NCBI RefSeq assembly: GCF_913776015.1
Contig: NZ_CAJYMD010000023.1
Span: 1-57,499 of the forward strand
Direction of reading: 5' to 3'
From: an uncultured Oxalicibacterium sp.
Lineage (GTDB): Bacteria > Pseudomonadota > Gammaproteobacteria > Burkholderiales > Burkholderiaceae_D
DNA length: 57,499 nucleotides
Positions 44,323 to 52,179 of this stretch are shown here, piece after piece. Every line of letters starts with the position of its first letter. Position 1 is the first letter of the stretch. The notes below the pieces were generated by a model. The model made no database searches. It was not told the DNA's origin and saw only the letters and a list, made by a program, of their open reading frames with translations. The position numbers and the translations under genes were made by a program.

Positions 44323-45129
44323 CTAGGCACGCAAACCCTGTTCCAACGTAACGCAGGCGAGTTGCTGTTGCCGCAGCGCCGTATGCACGCGCGGCAATAC
44401 ATCGAGAATCACCGGCTGTCCGTGACTACCCCGCGCAGCATTGCCGTCGTGCAGCAGCAGGATGTCACCGGCCCGCGCATCGCGCAGCAAACGTTGCGTG
44501 ATCAGATCGGCATCTGCCGTGCGCGTATCGAAACCGCGTCGTGTCCAGCTCACCAGTTGCAGATCGAGACCATGCAGCACCGGATCGAGAAACGGATTGC
44601 GCAATCCCGCCGGTGCGCGGAAGTAGCGCGGCATTCTGCCGGTCACCTCCGCAATGACCTGTTGCGCCTGGACAAGTTCCTTGCGCAAGCCGCGTACGCC
44701 CAGCAAGGAAAAATAATGCCGGTGCTGCATGCTATGGTTTTCGATATGGTGCCCCGCCTCGACGATGCGACGTGCGAGTTCCGGATGCGCGGCAACCTTG
44801 CTGGCGATACAGAAGAACGTGGCTTTTGCACCATGCTCGGCCAGCACATCCAGCACGCGTGGCGTGACGTCAGGGTCGGGGCCATCGTCGATCGTGATCG
44901 CGATTTCGGCACGCGTACCCGGCAAGCGCAGCACATTCGGCCCCAGTAGTACGCTGCGCGGCCACAAACCGATTGCCGTGATCGCAGCATGGTTGGCGAC
45001 CACGCTTGCCAGACTCCAGCCCAGCGTGGCCGGCCAGGCAATCGCCGATACGGCCGCGCCGGCATGCAACACTGCCGAGGCTTTGAGAAAGCCGCTCGGC
45101 TGCCATTTGCGCGCTGACGGTTGGGGCAT
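44323..45129 (-). CDS. Polysaccharide deacetylase family protein (NodB domain) in the pigment locus
   Basis: This 268-residue protein has one or two N-terminal hydrophobic segments (about 15-60) and a NodB-type carbohydrate esterase domain. Metal and catalytic marks are AITIDDGPDPDVTPR, ENHSMQHRH with the paired His residues, the FRAPAGLRNP motif and LLLHDGNAARG. It starts 2 bp after the flavoenzyme stop, so it is in the same operon. It could deacetylate an N-acetyl sugar of the pigment head group made by the locus glycosyltransferase; this is inference. Confidence 0.85.
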   Translation of the reverse strand: MPQPSARKWQPSGFLKASAVLHAGAAVSAIAWPATLGWSLASVVANHAAITAIGLWPRSVLLGPNVLRLPGTRAEIAITIDDGPDPDVTPRVLDVLAEHGAKATFFCIASKVAAHPELARRIVEAGHHIENHSMQHRHYFSLLGVRGLRKELVQAQQVIAEVTGRMPRYFRAPAGLRNPFLDPVLHGLDLQLVSWTRRGFDTRTADADLITQRLLRDARAGDILLLHDGNAARGSHGQPVILDVLPRVHTALRQQQLACVTLEQGLRA

Positions 45130-45131
45130 GC

Positions 45132-46829
45132 TCACACCGCCTCCACCGGCATTGCGCGCGGGCTCGACGCCTGTTCGTATGCCTTGTTTGAAAACAGCTC
45201 CGGTACGCCTATCGAAGGGGTGACCGCCAGCACGGCATCGTCCAGCAAGGCACGCAGATCGCGGCAGGTATCGCTGTCCGCCAGCACCGGATGTTCGCTG
45301 CACGCACGATCGATGAAGGCCTTGACCAGATGCTGCAGCAAGGCCAGGTTGTCATCCATGCGTTGCATGAACTGGGCATCGCTGTCGAGCGGATCCTTGA
45401 GACGACGATTGAGTTCGGCAAACCAGTCGATCGCCGTTTGATCCAGTAGCTGCGGCGGATTACGTCGTGCGCTGTAGCCACTCCACGCACGGAAAAAAGC
45501 CTGCACGGCGATATTGACCTGCTGCATGTGCATCAGACGCTTTTGCAGTCGCCCCATCATCACCAGATCGGTCAGGCGATTCTGGAAAAACAACTGGCAC
45601 ATCACACCCCAGTAATACGCATAGTCCCAGGTCACCTTGTGCGGCAGCACTTCGGGATCACCAAACAGTGGATACTGATTCAGATAGACAGGCAACATCG
45701 ACTCGTAGAGCGAGAAGTAAATCTTCTGGAAGTAATCAGCGACCATGACGACCGCGCCCCGCTCGCGGTCATGCGCGATCAGTTCGCAGATATTGGTATT
45801 GCCAATGGCGATGAAATCGCTACCCGGCGAATAAAAGGGATCGAGGAACAGCCCCGCTTCACCCGTCAGCGCCCAGCGTCGCTCGCCGCAATACATTTGC
45901 TTGCAGCCATAGGAAAAATGCTTGAAGAAGGCAAAGTCCTGCAACTTGTCGCGCCGTGTATCAAGATGCGCAAACAGGCGCGGCTGGTATTTCTGCAACC
46001 AGTCCATCGCCTTGTCGAAGCTATTCATCTTCTCGACCGGGTGCAGCGCAGGATCGGCGACGATGCCAACCGAATGCGAGCCCGAAGCCAGCGGAATCAG
46101 CCAGACCCAGTAGCCCTCGCCCACCAGATGGCTGGTCGAACGCCAGCGATCCGGCGGCTGGCAGGCATTGATCCAGCCGCCATCCGCCGACCAATCGTTC
46201 ATGTTGATATGTTCGCCAATTCGGAACCAGACCGCACCGGCACGATGCGGATTGTCCTGCGCCAGATCGAGCTTGCGCTTGATGAGTCCGGCACGCCCAG
46301 AAGCATCGACCAGCCAGCGACTGCCGACTTCCACGGTCTGCTCACCCGCCTCATAGGTGATGCGATGCGATTCGTTTTTCTCGCCGATATCGAAACGACG
46401 AATCACCGCCGCATCGACAAACGTCACGCCTGCCGCCTGTGCCATCTCTGCCAGACGGTTTTCGAAGATACCGCGATCGATTTGATACGACGACGTCGGC
46501 AACACCTTGCTGCCGCCGAGTTCGGTCACGCCGTCGAGATCCTCGCGACCTTCGGAAAAGAAAAAGCGGAAACCGAATTTCTTGATCTGCTCCTGTTCGA
46601 GATGCGGCTTGAGGCCCAGCACCGTATCGAAATAATGCGCCGCAATCTCGACCGAGGATTCGCCCACCTTGTGCGCGGCAAGCGGCACCGGATGCGGGCG
46701 ACGCTCGATCACCAGAATCGACAGATCGGCAAACCGCTGGCGCAATTGCAGCGACAGCGTGAGACCGGCCAGGCCTCCGCCCATGATGACGACGTCATAC
46801 TGCACGGATGTGGCGGTCTCATTGCTCAT
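45132..46829 (-). CDS. Flavin-dependent halogenase-like oxidoreductase (2)
   Basis: This 565-residue FAD enzyme is distinct from the one at 38248 and about 100 residues longer. It has the dinucleotide motif GGGLAG (17-22), HKVGESSVEIAAHYF, a conserved lysine region IKKFGFRFFF (82-91) and the halogenase motif WVWLIP at 241-246; LTGEAGLFLDPFYSPGSDFI marks the flavin site. The C-terminal 200 residues are helical. The ATG at 46829 has an AGGGGA site and overlaps the acyltransferase stop by 4 bp. Xanthomonadin-type loci contain halogenase-like genes; whether it halogenates or oxidises the aryl ring is unknown. Confidence 0.82.
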   Translation of the reverse strand: MSNETATSVQYDVVIMGGGLAGLTLSLQLRQRFADLSILVIERRPHPVPLAAHKVGESSVEIAAHYFDTVLGLKPHLEQEQIKKFGFRFFFSEGREDLDGVTELGGSKVLPTSSYQIDRGIFENRLAEMAQAAGVTFVDAAVIRRFDIGEKNESHRITYEAGEQTVEVGSRWLVDASGRAGLIKRKLDLAQDNPHRAGAVWFRIGEHINMNDWSADGGWINACQPPDRWRSTSHLVGEGYWVWLIPLASGSHSVGIVADPALHPVEKMNSFDKAMDWLQKYQPRLFAHLDTRRDKLQDFAFFKHFSYGCKQMYCGERRWALTGEAGLFLDPFYSPGSDFIAIGNTNICELIAHDRERGAVVMVADYFQKIYFSLYESMLPVYLNQYPLFGDPEVLPHKVTWDYAYYWGVMCQLFFQNRLTDLVMMGRLQKRLMHMQQVNIAVQAFFRAWSGYSARRNPPQLLDQTAIDWFAELNRRLKDPLDSDAQFMQRMDDNLALLQHLVKAFIDRACSEHPVLADSDTCRDLRALLDDAVLAVTPSIGVPELFSNKAYEQASSPRAMPVEAV

Positions 46830-47794
46830 GCATTCCCCTGCCAAAAGTCGTAGAAATTGAACCAGTTATACGGCGACTGCCGTGCGAAATGTTCGAGCCG
46901 CGCGACATACGCCTGCATCGCCGCCATGACCTGCTCTTCACTGTTGCGACACGAACCATCTGCGGCATCGGAAAAATCGGCAATGCGCTCGATATGAATG
47001 TCGTAACGATTACCGCCCAGATACACACCCATCATCAAAAATACCGGCCGCCGCATCATTGCCGCCATGCGGAACGGTCCCATCGCAAACGGCGCCGGCG
47101 CACCAAGGAATGGCAACGTTGCCGTTTTCTCGCTACCGATCGAACGGTCAGCCAAAATCCCAACCAGCGCACCTTCGGCCAGACGATCCTTGACCGTCAG
47201 CATGGCGGACAAATTGCCAAGCGGCACAATCTCCTGCTGGGCAGCCGGATTGATAGCCGTCATCAAAGCACTGATCTTGCGCGCATTCTCCTCAAACATC
47301 AGCAACACGAGTTTCAGTTCATCACACTGACGTGACACCATGCGCACGACCTCAAAGCTGCCCATGTGCGCTCCCATGAGAAAGACGCCTTTTTCACGCG
47401 CAGGGATATCGTGCTCCATATAATGATCCGACAGCACGCGCACATCGAATTTCTCCGCGTGGCCAAGCAGGAAGTAGACACGGTCCAGCACCACAGCAGC
47501 AAACGTATACAGATGCCGAAAAATGTCGCGTCGGCGTGGCGTTCGACCCAAGACACGTGAAAGGTAGAGGCGTGAAGATGCAACCGCATCAGGTGCTGTC
47601 AGCAGATAATAGGCGATGACCGGATAGAGCAAACTGCGCGAGAAACGCCGGCCAAAGGTCGTGGCAATCCATACCATGATCTTGAGCCCGACCAGACAGC
47701 CGCGCTCTTTCTTGCTGGTCCAATCTTCAGCAGCACCGGCATGGGACTGACTGGATGACTCGGATGTCTTTGCACTGGAAGAATCGGCGTGCAT
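46826..47794 (-). CDS. LpxL/HtrB-type lysophospholipid acyltransferase
   Basis: This 322-residue membrane-associated acyltransferase has a short hydrophilic lead, a hydrophobic stretch (about 35-65) and the catalytic H-X4-E in GAHMGSFEVVR. Further family marks are VGILADRS and PFLGAPAPFAMGPFRMA. It probably attaches an acyl or polyene chain to the lipid-like head group. The nearest ATG after the previous stop (47794) is taken; a TTG start nine bases upstream is possible. Confidence 0.85.
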   Translation of the reverse strand: MHADSSSAKTSESSSQSHAGAAEDWTSKKERGCLVGLKIMVWIATTFGRRFSRSLLYPVIAYYLLTAPDAVASSRLYLSRVLGRTPRRRDIFRHLYTFAAVVLDRVYFLLGHAEKFDVRVLSDHYMEHDIPAREKGVFLMGAHMGSFEVVRMVSRQCDELKLVLLMFEENARKISALMTAINPAAQQEIVPLGNLSAMLTVKDRLAEGALVGILADRSIGSEKTATLPFLGAPAPFAMGPFRMAAMMRRPVFLMMGVYLGGNRYDIHIERIADFSDAADGSCRNSEEQVMAAMQAYVARLEHFARQSPYNWFNFYDFWQGNA

Positions 47795-47799
47795 GTTTT

Positions 47800-48465
47800 T
47801 CAAACCTTGTTTCTGTTGTTCAGGTACGCCATCACGCTCTCGCGTATGGTCGCATGCTGAAAACCCGGATTACAACGGCGGCGACAAGCATACTCAATCG
47901 CGAACATGGCAATAATCATCGGCCAGTTGAGAATGTTCGCGAACACCGACCACGTTTCAATTGACGCAAGGGAAAAAATCAGTAGCGATACAACGACTTG
48001 CAACGCAAAAAAGATCGCCCATGCAATCGTGACCTTGCGCGTATAGCGCGCCACACTGTCCGGCATATCCGGATGAATCGTACGCGCGATCGTCGTGATG
48101 ATCGGTGTCCTGCCACCGTACAGCGTCTGCAGGAAGAACCAGCACAGCATGGTATTGGCGGTAATGTGCTGGATGAGGTAGATCCAATCGAGCTGGGTTA
48201 GAAGCGTGGTCCAGAAATCCCGGGCTGCCCAGATACAGGCAGCGGCAACAGCCATGCCGGCCAACCAACCGCCACCAATGCCGAGGACCGGCTTGATGGC
48301 CATGAATGCCCCCCAGCAGAGGAAGGCGGCGATAGGCACGATCAGCATCAATACGGCGAGTTGCCGCCAAATGCTGAAGGCATCCTCGATCACAAGCGCA
48401 GCATGGCTCAGCGCCACGTAGGCACTGATACCAATGATGGTCAGAACGAGTTTAAGTGCGGACAT
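47800..48465 (-). CDS. COG4648-type membrane protein of aryl polyene loci
   Basis: This 221-residue protein has six or seven hydrophobic segments, with GGRTPIITTIARTIHPDMPDSVARYTRKVTIAWAIFF in the second half. Proteins of this type recur in aryl polyene clusters, usually beside the carrier and ligase genes; here it heads a minus-strand unit instead. Its function is not known. A candidate promoter lies about 60 bp upstream. Confidence 0.8.
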   Translation of the reverse strand: MSALKLVLTIIGISAYVALSHAALVIEDAFSIWRQLAVLMLIVPIAAFLCWGAFMAIKPVLGIGGGWLAGMAVAAACIWAARDFWTTLLTQLDWIYLIQHITANTMLCWFFLQTLYGGRTPIITTIARTIHPDMPDSVARYTRKVTIAWAIFFALQVVVSLLIFSLASIETWSVFANILNWPMIIAMFAIEYACRRRCNPGFQHATIRESVMAYLNNRNKV

Positions 48466-48490
48466 GAAGCCGGTTCTCTACGGAAAGTAA

Positions 48491-48509
48491 GCCCGACGCC
48501 AGGTCGGGC
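48491..48509. other. Hairpin in the glycosyltransferase-COG4648 gap
   Basis: GCCCGAC and GTCGGGC enclose a 5-nt loop, within the leader of the COG4648 unit if the adjacent -10 box is used. No T-run follows. Confidence 0.35.
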
Positions 48510-48524
48510 CAGTAACGAGCGCGC

Positions 48525-48530
48525 AGTATA
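48525..48530 (-). promoter_or_regulatory. Candidate -10 box for the COG4648-to-lipoprotein unit
   Basis: TATACT on the minus strand lies 60 bp upstream of the COG4648 start; a weak TTTCAA-like -35 is 16 bp further. The 98-bp gap here is the only sizeable break after the acyltransferase-glycosyltransferase pair, suggesting a separate promoter. Confidence 0.4.
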
Positions 48531-48563
48531 AAGGAAACGCCCGTTTTGAAACGTAAGCATTTG

Positions 48564-49322
48564 TCAGGAGAGACCGAGCTTGCGCAGAATCAAGATCGGC
48601 AATCGAATCATGCTACCCAATACCAGACGCGTGTACATTCCCGCCAGCAACTTGTTATCGCGCCAGTAATTGAAATGCGAAACGCCGCCTTCGGATTCGC
48701 TCAGATAACGCACCTTGCACGGCACATTGATGGGACGTACGCCGCGCCAACTCAACCGTACCACAGCCTCCGGATCGAAATCGAAACGCCGCATCCAGGG
48801 ATTGCGACGCATGACCTCTGCCAGCGGTCGCGCCGGGTAGACGCGAAAGCCAAAAAGCGAATCGCCGATGCCACCGCCTGCCGTCACGATGTTTGCCAAG
48901 CCATTCGATACCTTGCGTCCATTGACACGAATACGCGGTGCACTGGCATCAAATACCGGCACGCCCAGCACCATCGCCGCTGGATCGGCCTGCGATTGCT
49001 GCATGAAAGAGGGAATCATGGAAGCATCATGCTGACCGTCAGAATCCATCGTCAGCACATGGGTATAGCCGCTTTGCAGAGCCTGTTCGACCCCGTGCAG
49101 GACAGCAGCACCCTTGCCCAGGTTTTGCGGCAGCACGATCACGCGCAAACCGTCATCTTGGGCTGCCATGCACTGCAACTGTTCTGCCGAACCGTCGGTA
49201 CTGCCATCCACCACCACCCAGACTGGCGCCCATTGCGCCCGTGCGGCAGCGACGGTGGCGTAGACGGCAGGGCCAGGGTTATAACTGGGGATGAGAACGA
49301 GATGAGTAGAAGATGCTTGCAT
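48564..49322 (-). CDS. Family 2 glycosyltransferase
   Basis: This 252-residue GT-A glycosyltransferase begins VLIPSYNPGPAVYATV. It has the nucleotide-sugar aspartate in VVVDGSTDGS, a metal-binding DSDGQHDA and PNLGKGAAV-like text (QNLGKGAAVLHG). No membrane helix is seen beyond a hydrophobic C-terminus. Glycosyltransferases of this kind in aryl polyene loci are thought to build the head group. It lies 2 bp after the acyltransferase gene. Confidence 0.87.
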   Translation of the reverse strand: MQASSTHLVLIPSYNPGPAVYATVAAARAQWAPVWVVVDGSTDGSAEQLQCMAAQDDGLRVIVLPQNLGKGAAVLHGVEQALQSGYTHVLTMDSDGQHDASMIPSFMQQSQADPAAMVLGVPVFDASAPRIRVNGRKVSNGLANIVTAGGGIGDSLFGFRVYPARPLAEVMRRNPWMRRFDFDPEAVVRLSWRGVRPINVPCKVRYLSESEGGVSHFNYWRDNKLLAGMYTRLVLGSMIRLPILILRKLGLS

Positions 49323-49324
49323 TC

Positions 49325-50146
49325 TTATGGTTGTTTTACCGTCGGATCGTCAGTTACAACATCGATCTCTTCGGCAGTCTCCTGGGCGACAGGTGCGCGG
49401 CGCGTGCCAAGCTCCTGTTCGTAATAATCCTTCAATTCGGCAATGAACAACTTGCTGTCTTCCACCTGCGTAAACCGCTTGCCGGCGCGCACGCGAATGC
49501 GTACCGGAAATGCTGGCGCTTTCCAGAAAGGCCAGCCCTTGCCGAGAAAGCCTGAATCCGATTCGATGAAAATGGTTTGCACCGGGCAACCCGTCTTGCG
49601 CGCAATCAGGCCAACCGTTCCCTGGAAAGGATTGAGCCGCTTACGCAAACTGCGCGTGCCTTCGGGAAACAGCAGCAACTGGCTACCGACTTCCTTCAAC
49701 TCGCGCTCCGCGTCACTGACGATGGTGCGAATCGAGTCGTTGGGAATGTAGCCCGCCATACCGGCACCATGCCCGAACATCGGATTGCGCAAGACCTGCG
49801 CCTTCATGATGCAAACCACATTCGGCAAGCGCGAAATGATCAGGAGCGCATCAAACAGTGAAGGATGGTTCGATGTCAGGATCAGTCCGGGTTCGCCTTG
49901 CAGACGATCGATATCGGTCAGATCGAGTTCAAAGACGCCCAGATAATGCAGCGACGTGAAATAACGGCGGTAACCGACAGTAATGGCACGTCGCACATAA
50001 GCCTGGCGATCTTCGGGCTTCATGAACTGCGAACGCAATGCCAGCCACGGCGAGCCGAACAGCATCATTAGCGTGAGGCCGAGCAGGCTCAGGAAAAGGA
50101 TCACCACATTGCGGACTTGCCGCAGTCCCTTGATCAGATGCTTCAT
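49325..50146 (-). CDS. PlsC-type 1-acylglycerol-3-phosphate acyltransferase-like protein
   Basis: This 273-residue acyltransferase has an N-terminal membrane helix (about 10-35), the catalytic NHPSLFDALL (H-X4-D) near 90-99, GYIPNDS and the FPEGTRSLRKR motif, all standard for the PlsC fold. The C-terminal tail is acidic. Start MKHLIKGLRQVRN at 50146; longer reading frames are not supported. It is the first gene of the long minus-strand set and its promoter should lie in the gap upstream. Confidence 0.86.
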   Translation of the reverse strand: MKHLIKGLRQVRNVVILFLSLLGLTLMMLFGSPWLALRSQFMKPEDRQAYVRRAITVGYRRYFTSLHYLGVFELDLTDIDRLQGEPGLILTSNHPSLFDALLIISRLPNVVCIMKAQVLRNPMFGHGAGMAGYIPNDSIRTIVSDAERELKEVGSQLLLFPEGTRSLRKRLNPFQGTVGLIARKTGCPVQTIFIESDSGFLGKGWPFWKAPAFPVRIRVRAGKRFTQVEDSKLFIAELKDYYEQELGTRRAPVAQETAEEIDVVTDDPTVKQP

Positions 50147-50279
50147 AAAAACGGATAGATAAGTGTCAGTGGCGTATGCAACAGAAAATAAGCCGGAAAG
50201 AGCGCATGCCCGAAGTTTCCCAGCCCGCCGGCCTTGCCTAAGCAAGCCTCGCGATCCGTCTTCTGGTCGCAAAATTATA

Positions 50280-50333
50280 TAGGAATGCCTACACGCCACT
50301 GCGGCTTATCGCACACAGCAGTTCGCATTCCTA
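50280..50333. other. Inverted repeat, possible structured RNA
   Basis: TAGGAATGC and its complement GCATTCCTA enclose 36 bp; both arms are followed or preceded by short C/A-rich words. It could fold as an RNA hairpin, but no promoter or terminator around it is convincing. Confidence 0.3.
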
Positions 50334-50528
50334 CAACAATTCTTGAGACGGATTGACAAGCAGAAAATAACCAATTCACGGCTCTACCATGGCGCCATGC
50401 CTTTCTTTTAGAGCGCGCCGCTGAAGCCGCTAATATCTTCTCTTGCAACGCTTTGGCAAGTTTTATCGACGAGAAAAACCGGAAATAACATCCCACGCAG
50501 TCTTGCAAAATCCGGCAACGAATAGAAC

Positions 50529-50549
50529 GGCCAACTGGCGCCATTGGCC
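50529..50549. promoter_or_regulatory. Near-perfect palindrome upstream of ptsN
   Basis: GGCCAA-CTGGCGCCA-TTGGCC, with an inner TGGCGCCA palindrome, lies 30-50 bp upstream of the candidate ptsN -10 box. It is placed where a repressor or activator could act; the regulator is unknown. Confidence 0.4.
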
Positions 50550-50579
50550 TGTTTTCATGGTCCGGATGAAAAATAAGCC

Positions 50580-50585
50580 TATAAT
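50580..50585 (+). promoter_or_regulatory. Candidate -10 box for ptsN
   Basis: TATAAT lies 32 bp upstream of the ptsN ATG, giving a leader of about 25 nt. No good -35 box is seen. Confidence 0.45.
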
Positions 50586-50617
50586 CTGCCCAGAATCCTT
50601 TTTTGTGCTTCGCAACA

Positions 50618-51091
50618 ATGAACCATCTCAGTCAGATTCTCCCCCCCGCCAATGTTGTGCTTGACCTTGATGTCTCCAGCAAGAAACGGTCGTTCGAGCA
50701 AGTCGGCCTGATTTTCGAAAACAATTGCGGCATTGCCCGTTCCGATGTGTCGGACAACCTGTTTGCGCGTGAACGTCTGGGGTCTACCGGCCTCGGCCAC
50801 GGCGTTGCCGTACCGCACGGGCGCATCAAGGGATTGAAGTCGCCACTCGCCGCTTTCGTGCGTCTGGCGCAACCGATTCCGTTCGAATCGCCAGACGGCC
50901 AGCCGGTCAGCCTAATGATCTTTCTGCTGATTCCCGATCACGTTACGCAACAGCATCTGGAAATCCTGTCGGAAGTGGCCGAAATGTTTTCTGACGAAGC
51001 ATTCCGCAACGTGCTTGCCACGCTCGACGATCCGGCTGCCGTGCATGCTCGCCTGATCACGTGGCAGCCAAGCCTGCAAGGCATGGACTGA
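50618..51091 (+). CDS. ptsN: PTS IIA-like nitrogen regulatory protein PtsN
   Basis: This 157-residue EIIA-Ntr protein is the phosphate acceptor of the nitrogen-related phosphotransferase chain. The phosphorylated His is in [14 protein letters not shown] (about residue 66), and the family segments [15 protein letters not shown] and [12 protein letters not shown] are clear. It is followed by hprK and rapZ. The rpoN and hpf genes often found directly upstream in betaproteobacteria are absent here. Confidence 0.94.
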   Translation: MNHLSQILPPANVVLDLDVSSKKRSFEQVGLIFENNCGIARSDVSDNLFARERLGSTGLGHGVAVPHGRIKGLKSPLAAFVRLAQPIPFESPDGQPVSLMIFLLIPDHVTQQHLEILSEVAEMFSDEAFRNVLATLDDPAAVHARLITWQPSLQGMD

Positions 51092-51161
51092 TTTCCTGAA
51101 CTGCGCGAGACTATCGTCTCGCCCTTTCATTCCCCGCTGTCACTCTAGACCAGCCGACACC

Positions 51162-52103
51162 ATGCCTCTGCAGACCCCGCTCTCGATCCAGCAACTCTAC
51201 GACGACAACCGCGAATCTCTGCAACTGGGTTGGTTTGCCGGCTTTCCCGGTGGCGAACGCCAGATTTCGGGCGATGCCACTTCCGCCGCCGATCAGGTCG
51301 GCCACCTGAACCTCATTCATCCCGGCCGCATTCAAGTTTTCGGCCATCAGGAAACCGAATATTACGAACGCTTGTCGCCAGGTGCGCGCGCCTACCATAC
51401 GGCGGAACTGATCGCCGGGCAGCCACCCGCCGTGATCATCGCGCAAGGGCTGGAAACGCCCCCCGACATCATGGCCATTTGCGACGACAAGAACATTCCG
51501 CTGTTCTCGACGCCACTGCCAGCCGCGCAGGTAATCGACTACCTGCGCGTGTATCTATCAAAGAAACTCGCTCAACGCGTCACCATGCATGGCGTCTTCA
51601 TGGACGTGCTCGGCGTTGGCGTGCTGATCACGGGCGAATCGGGCCTCGGCAAGAGCGAACTGGGCCTCGAACTGATTTCGCGTAGCCACGGGCTAGTGGC
51701 CGACGATGCGGTCGAATTCGCGCGCATTGCACCGAACATGATTGAAGGTCGTTGCCCGCCGCTGCTGCAAAATCTACTGGAAGTGCGCGGCCTCGGCCTG
51801 CTCGACATCAAGGCCATCTTTGGCGAAACCGCCGTACGCCGCAAGATGCGTCTGACGTTGATCGCCCACCTCGTACGCCGCAGCACGCTCGAAGAAAATT
51901 ACGAGCGTTTGCCAGCGCCATCGCAAACCGAAGAAATCCTCGGCCTGCAAATCCGCAAGGTTGTCATTCCGGTTGAAGCCGGCCGCAACATCGCCGTGCT
52001 GCTGGAGGCGGCTGTGCGCAACACCATCCTGCATATGCGCGGCATCGACACGCTCAAGGATTTCATGATCCGCCAGCAAAAGGCGATGGAAAGCGACGAA
52101 TAG
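51162..52103 (+). CDS. hprK: HPr kinase/phosphorylase
   Basis: This 313-residue enzyme phosphorylates and dephosphorylates the regulatory serine of HPr. Walker A is GESGLGKSE (about 155-163), and the HprK signature [25 protein letters not shown] lies at about 206-230. The N-terminal domain (residues 1-130) is the usual HprK N domain. It lies 70 bp after ptsN and 76 bp before rapZ, the normal betaproteobacterial order. Confidence 0.95.
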   Translation: MPLQTPLSIQQLYDDNRESLQLGWFAGFPGGERQISGDATSAADQVGHLNLIHPGRIQVFGHQETEYYERLSPGARAYHTAELIAGQPPAVIIAQGLETPPDIMAICDDKNIPLFSTPLPAAQVIDYLRVYLSKKLAQRVTMHGVFMDVLGVGVLITGESGLGKSELGLELISRSHGLVADDAVEFARIAPNMIEGRCPPLLQNLLEVRGLGLLDIKAIFGETAVRRKMRLTLIAHLVRRSTLEENYERLPAPSQTEEILGLQIRKVVIPVEAGRNIAVLLEAAVRNTILHMRGIDTLKDFMIRQQKAMESDE

Positions 52104-52129
52104 TCGCCTTGATTCCTTGATCCCCTCTG

Positions 52130-52164
52130 GCAGTGCGGGCATCAGCACGCGATTCCCGCACTGC
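52130..52164 (+). other. Strong hairpin between hprK and rapZ
   Basis: GCAGTGCGGG and CCCGCACTGC form a perfect 10-bp stem around 15 nt, ending 15 bp before the rapZ ATG. There is no T-run, so it looks more like a leader structure or attenuator than a simple terminator. Confidence 0.5.
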
Positions 52165-52179
52165 GGTATCATCCAGCCC

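Larger units (their letters stand above)
50147..50617. other. Gene-free gap between the pigment locus and ptsN
   Basis: This 471-bp stretch carries no convincing gene. It must hold divergent promoters for the acyltransferase set and for ptsN. Visible structure includes a 9-bp inverted repeat (50280-50288 with 50325-50333), an ATGGCGCCAT palindrome near 50388 and a 21-bp near-palindrome at 50529-50549. Confidence 0.6.

Noticed and set aside
50275-50544. A 89-codon minus-strand frame in the gap before ptsN, and a search there for a remnant of hpf or rpoN
   Set aside because: No Hpf or sigma-54 motif is visible in any frame; composition looks non-coding.
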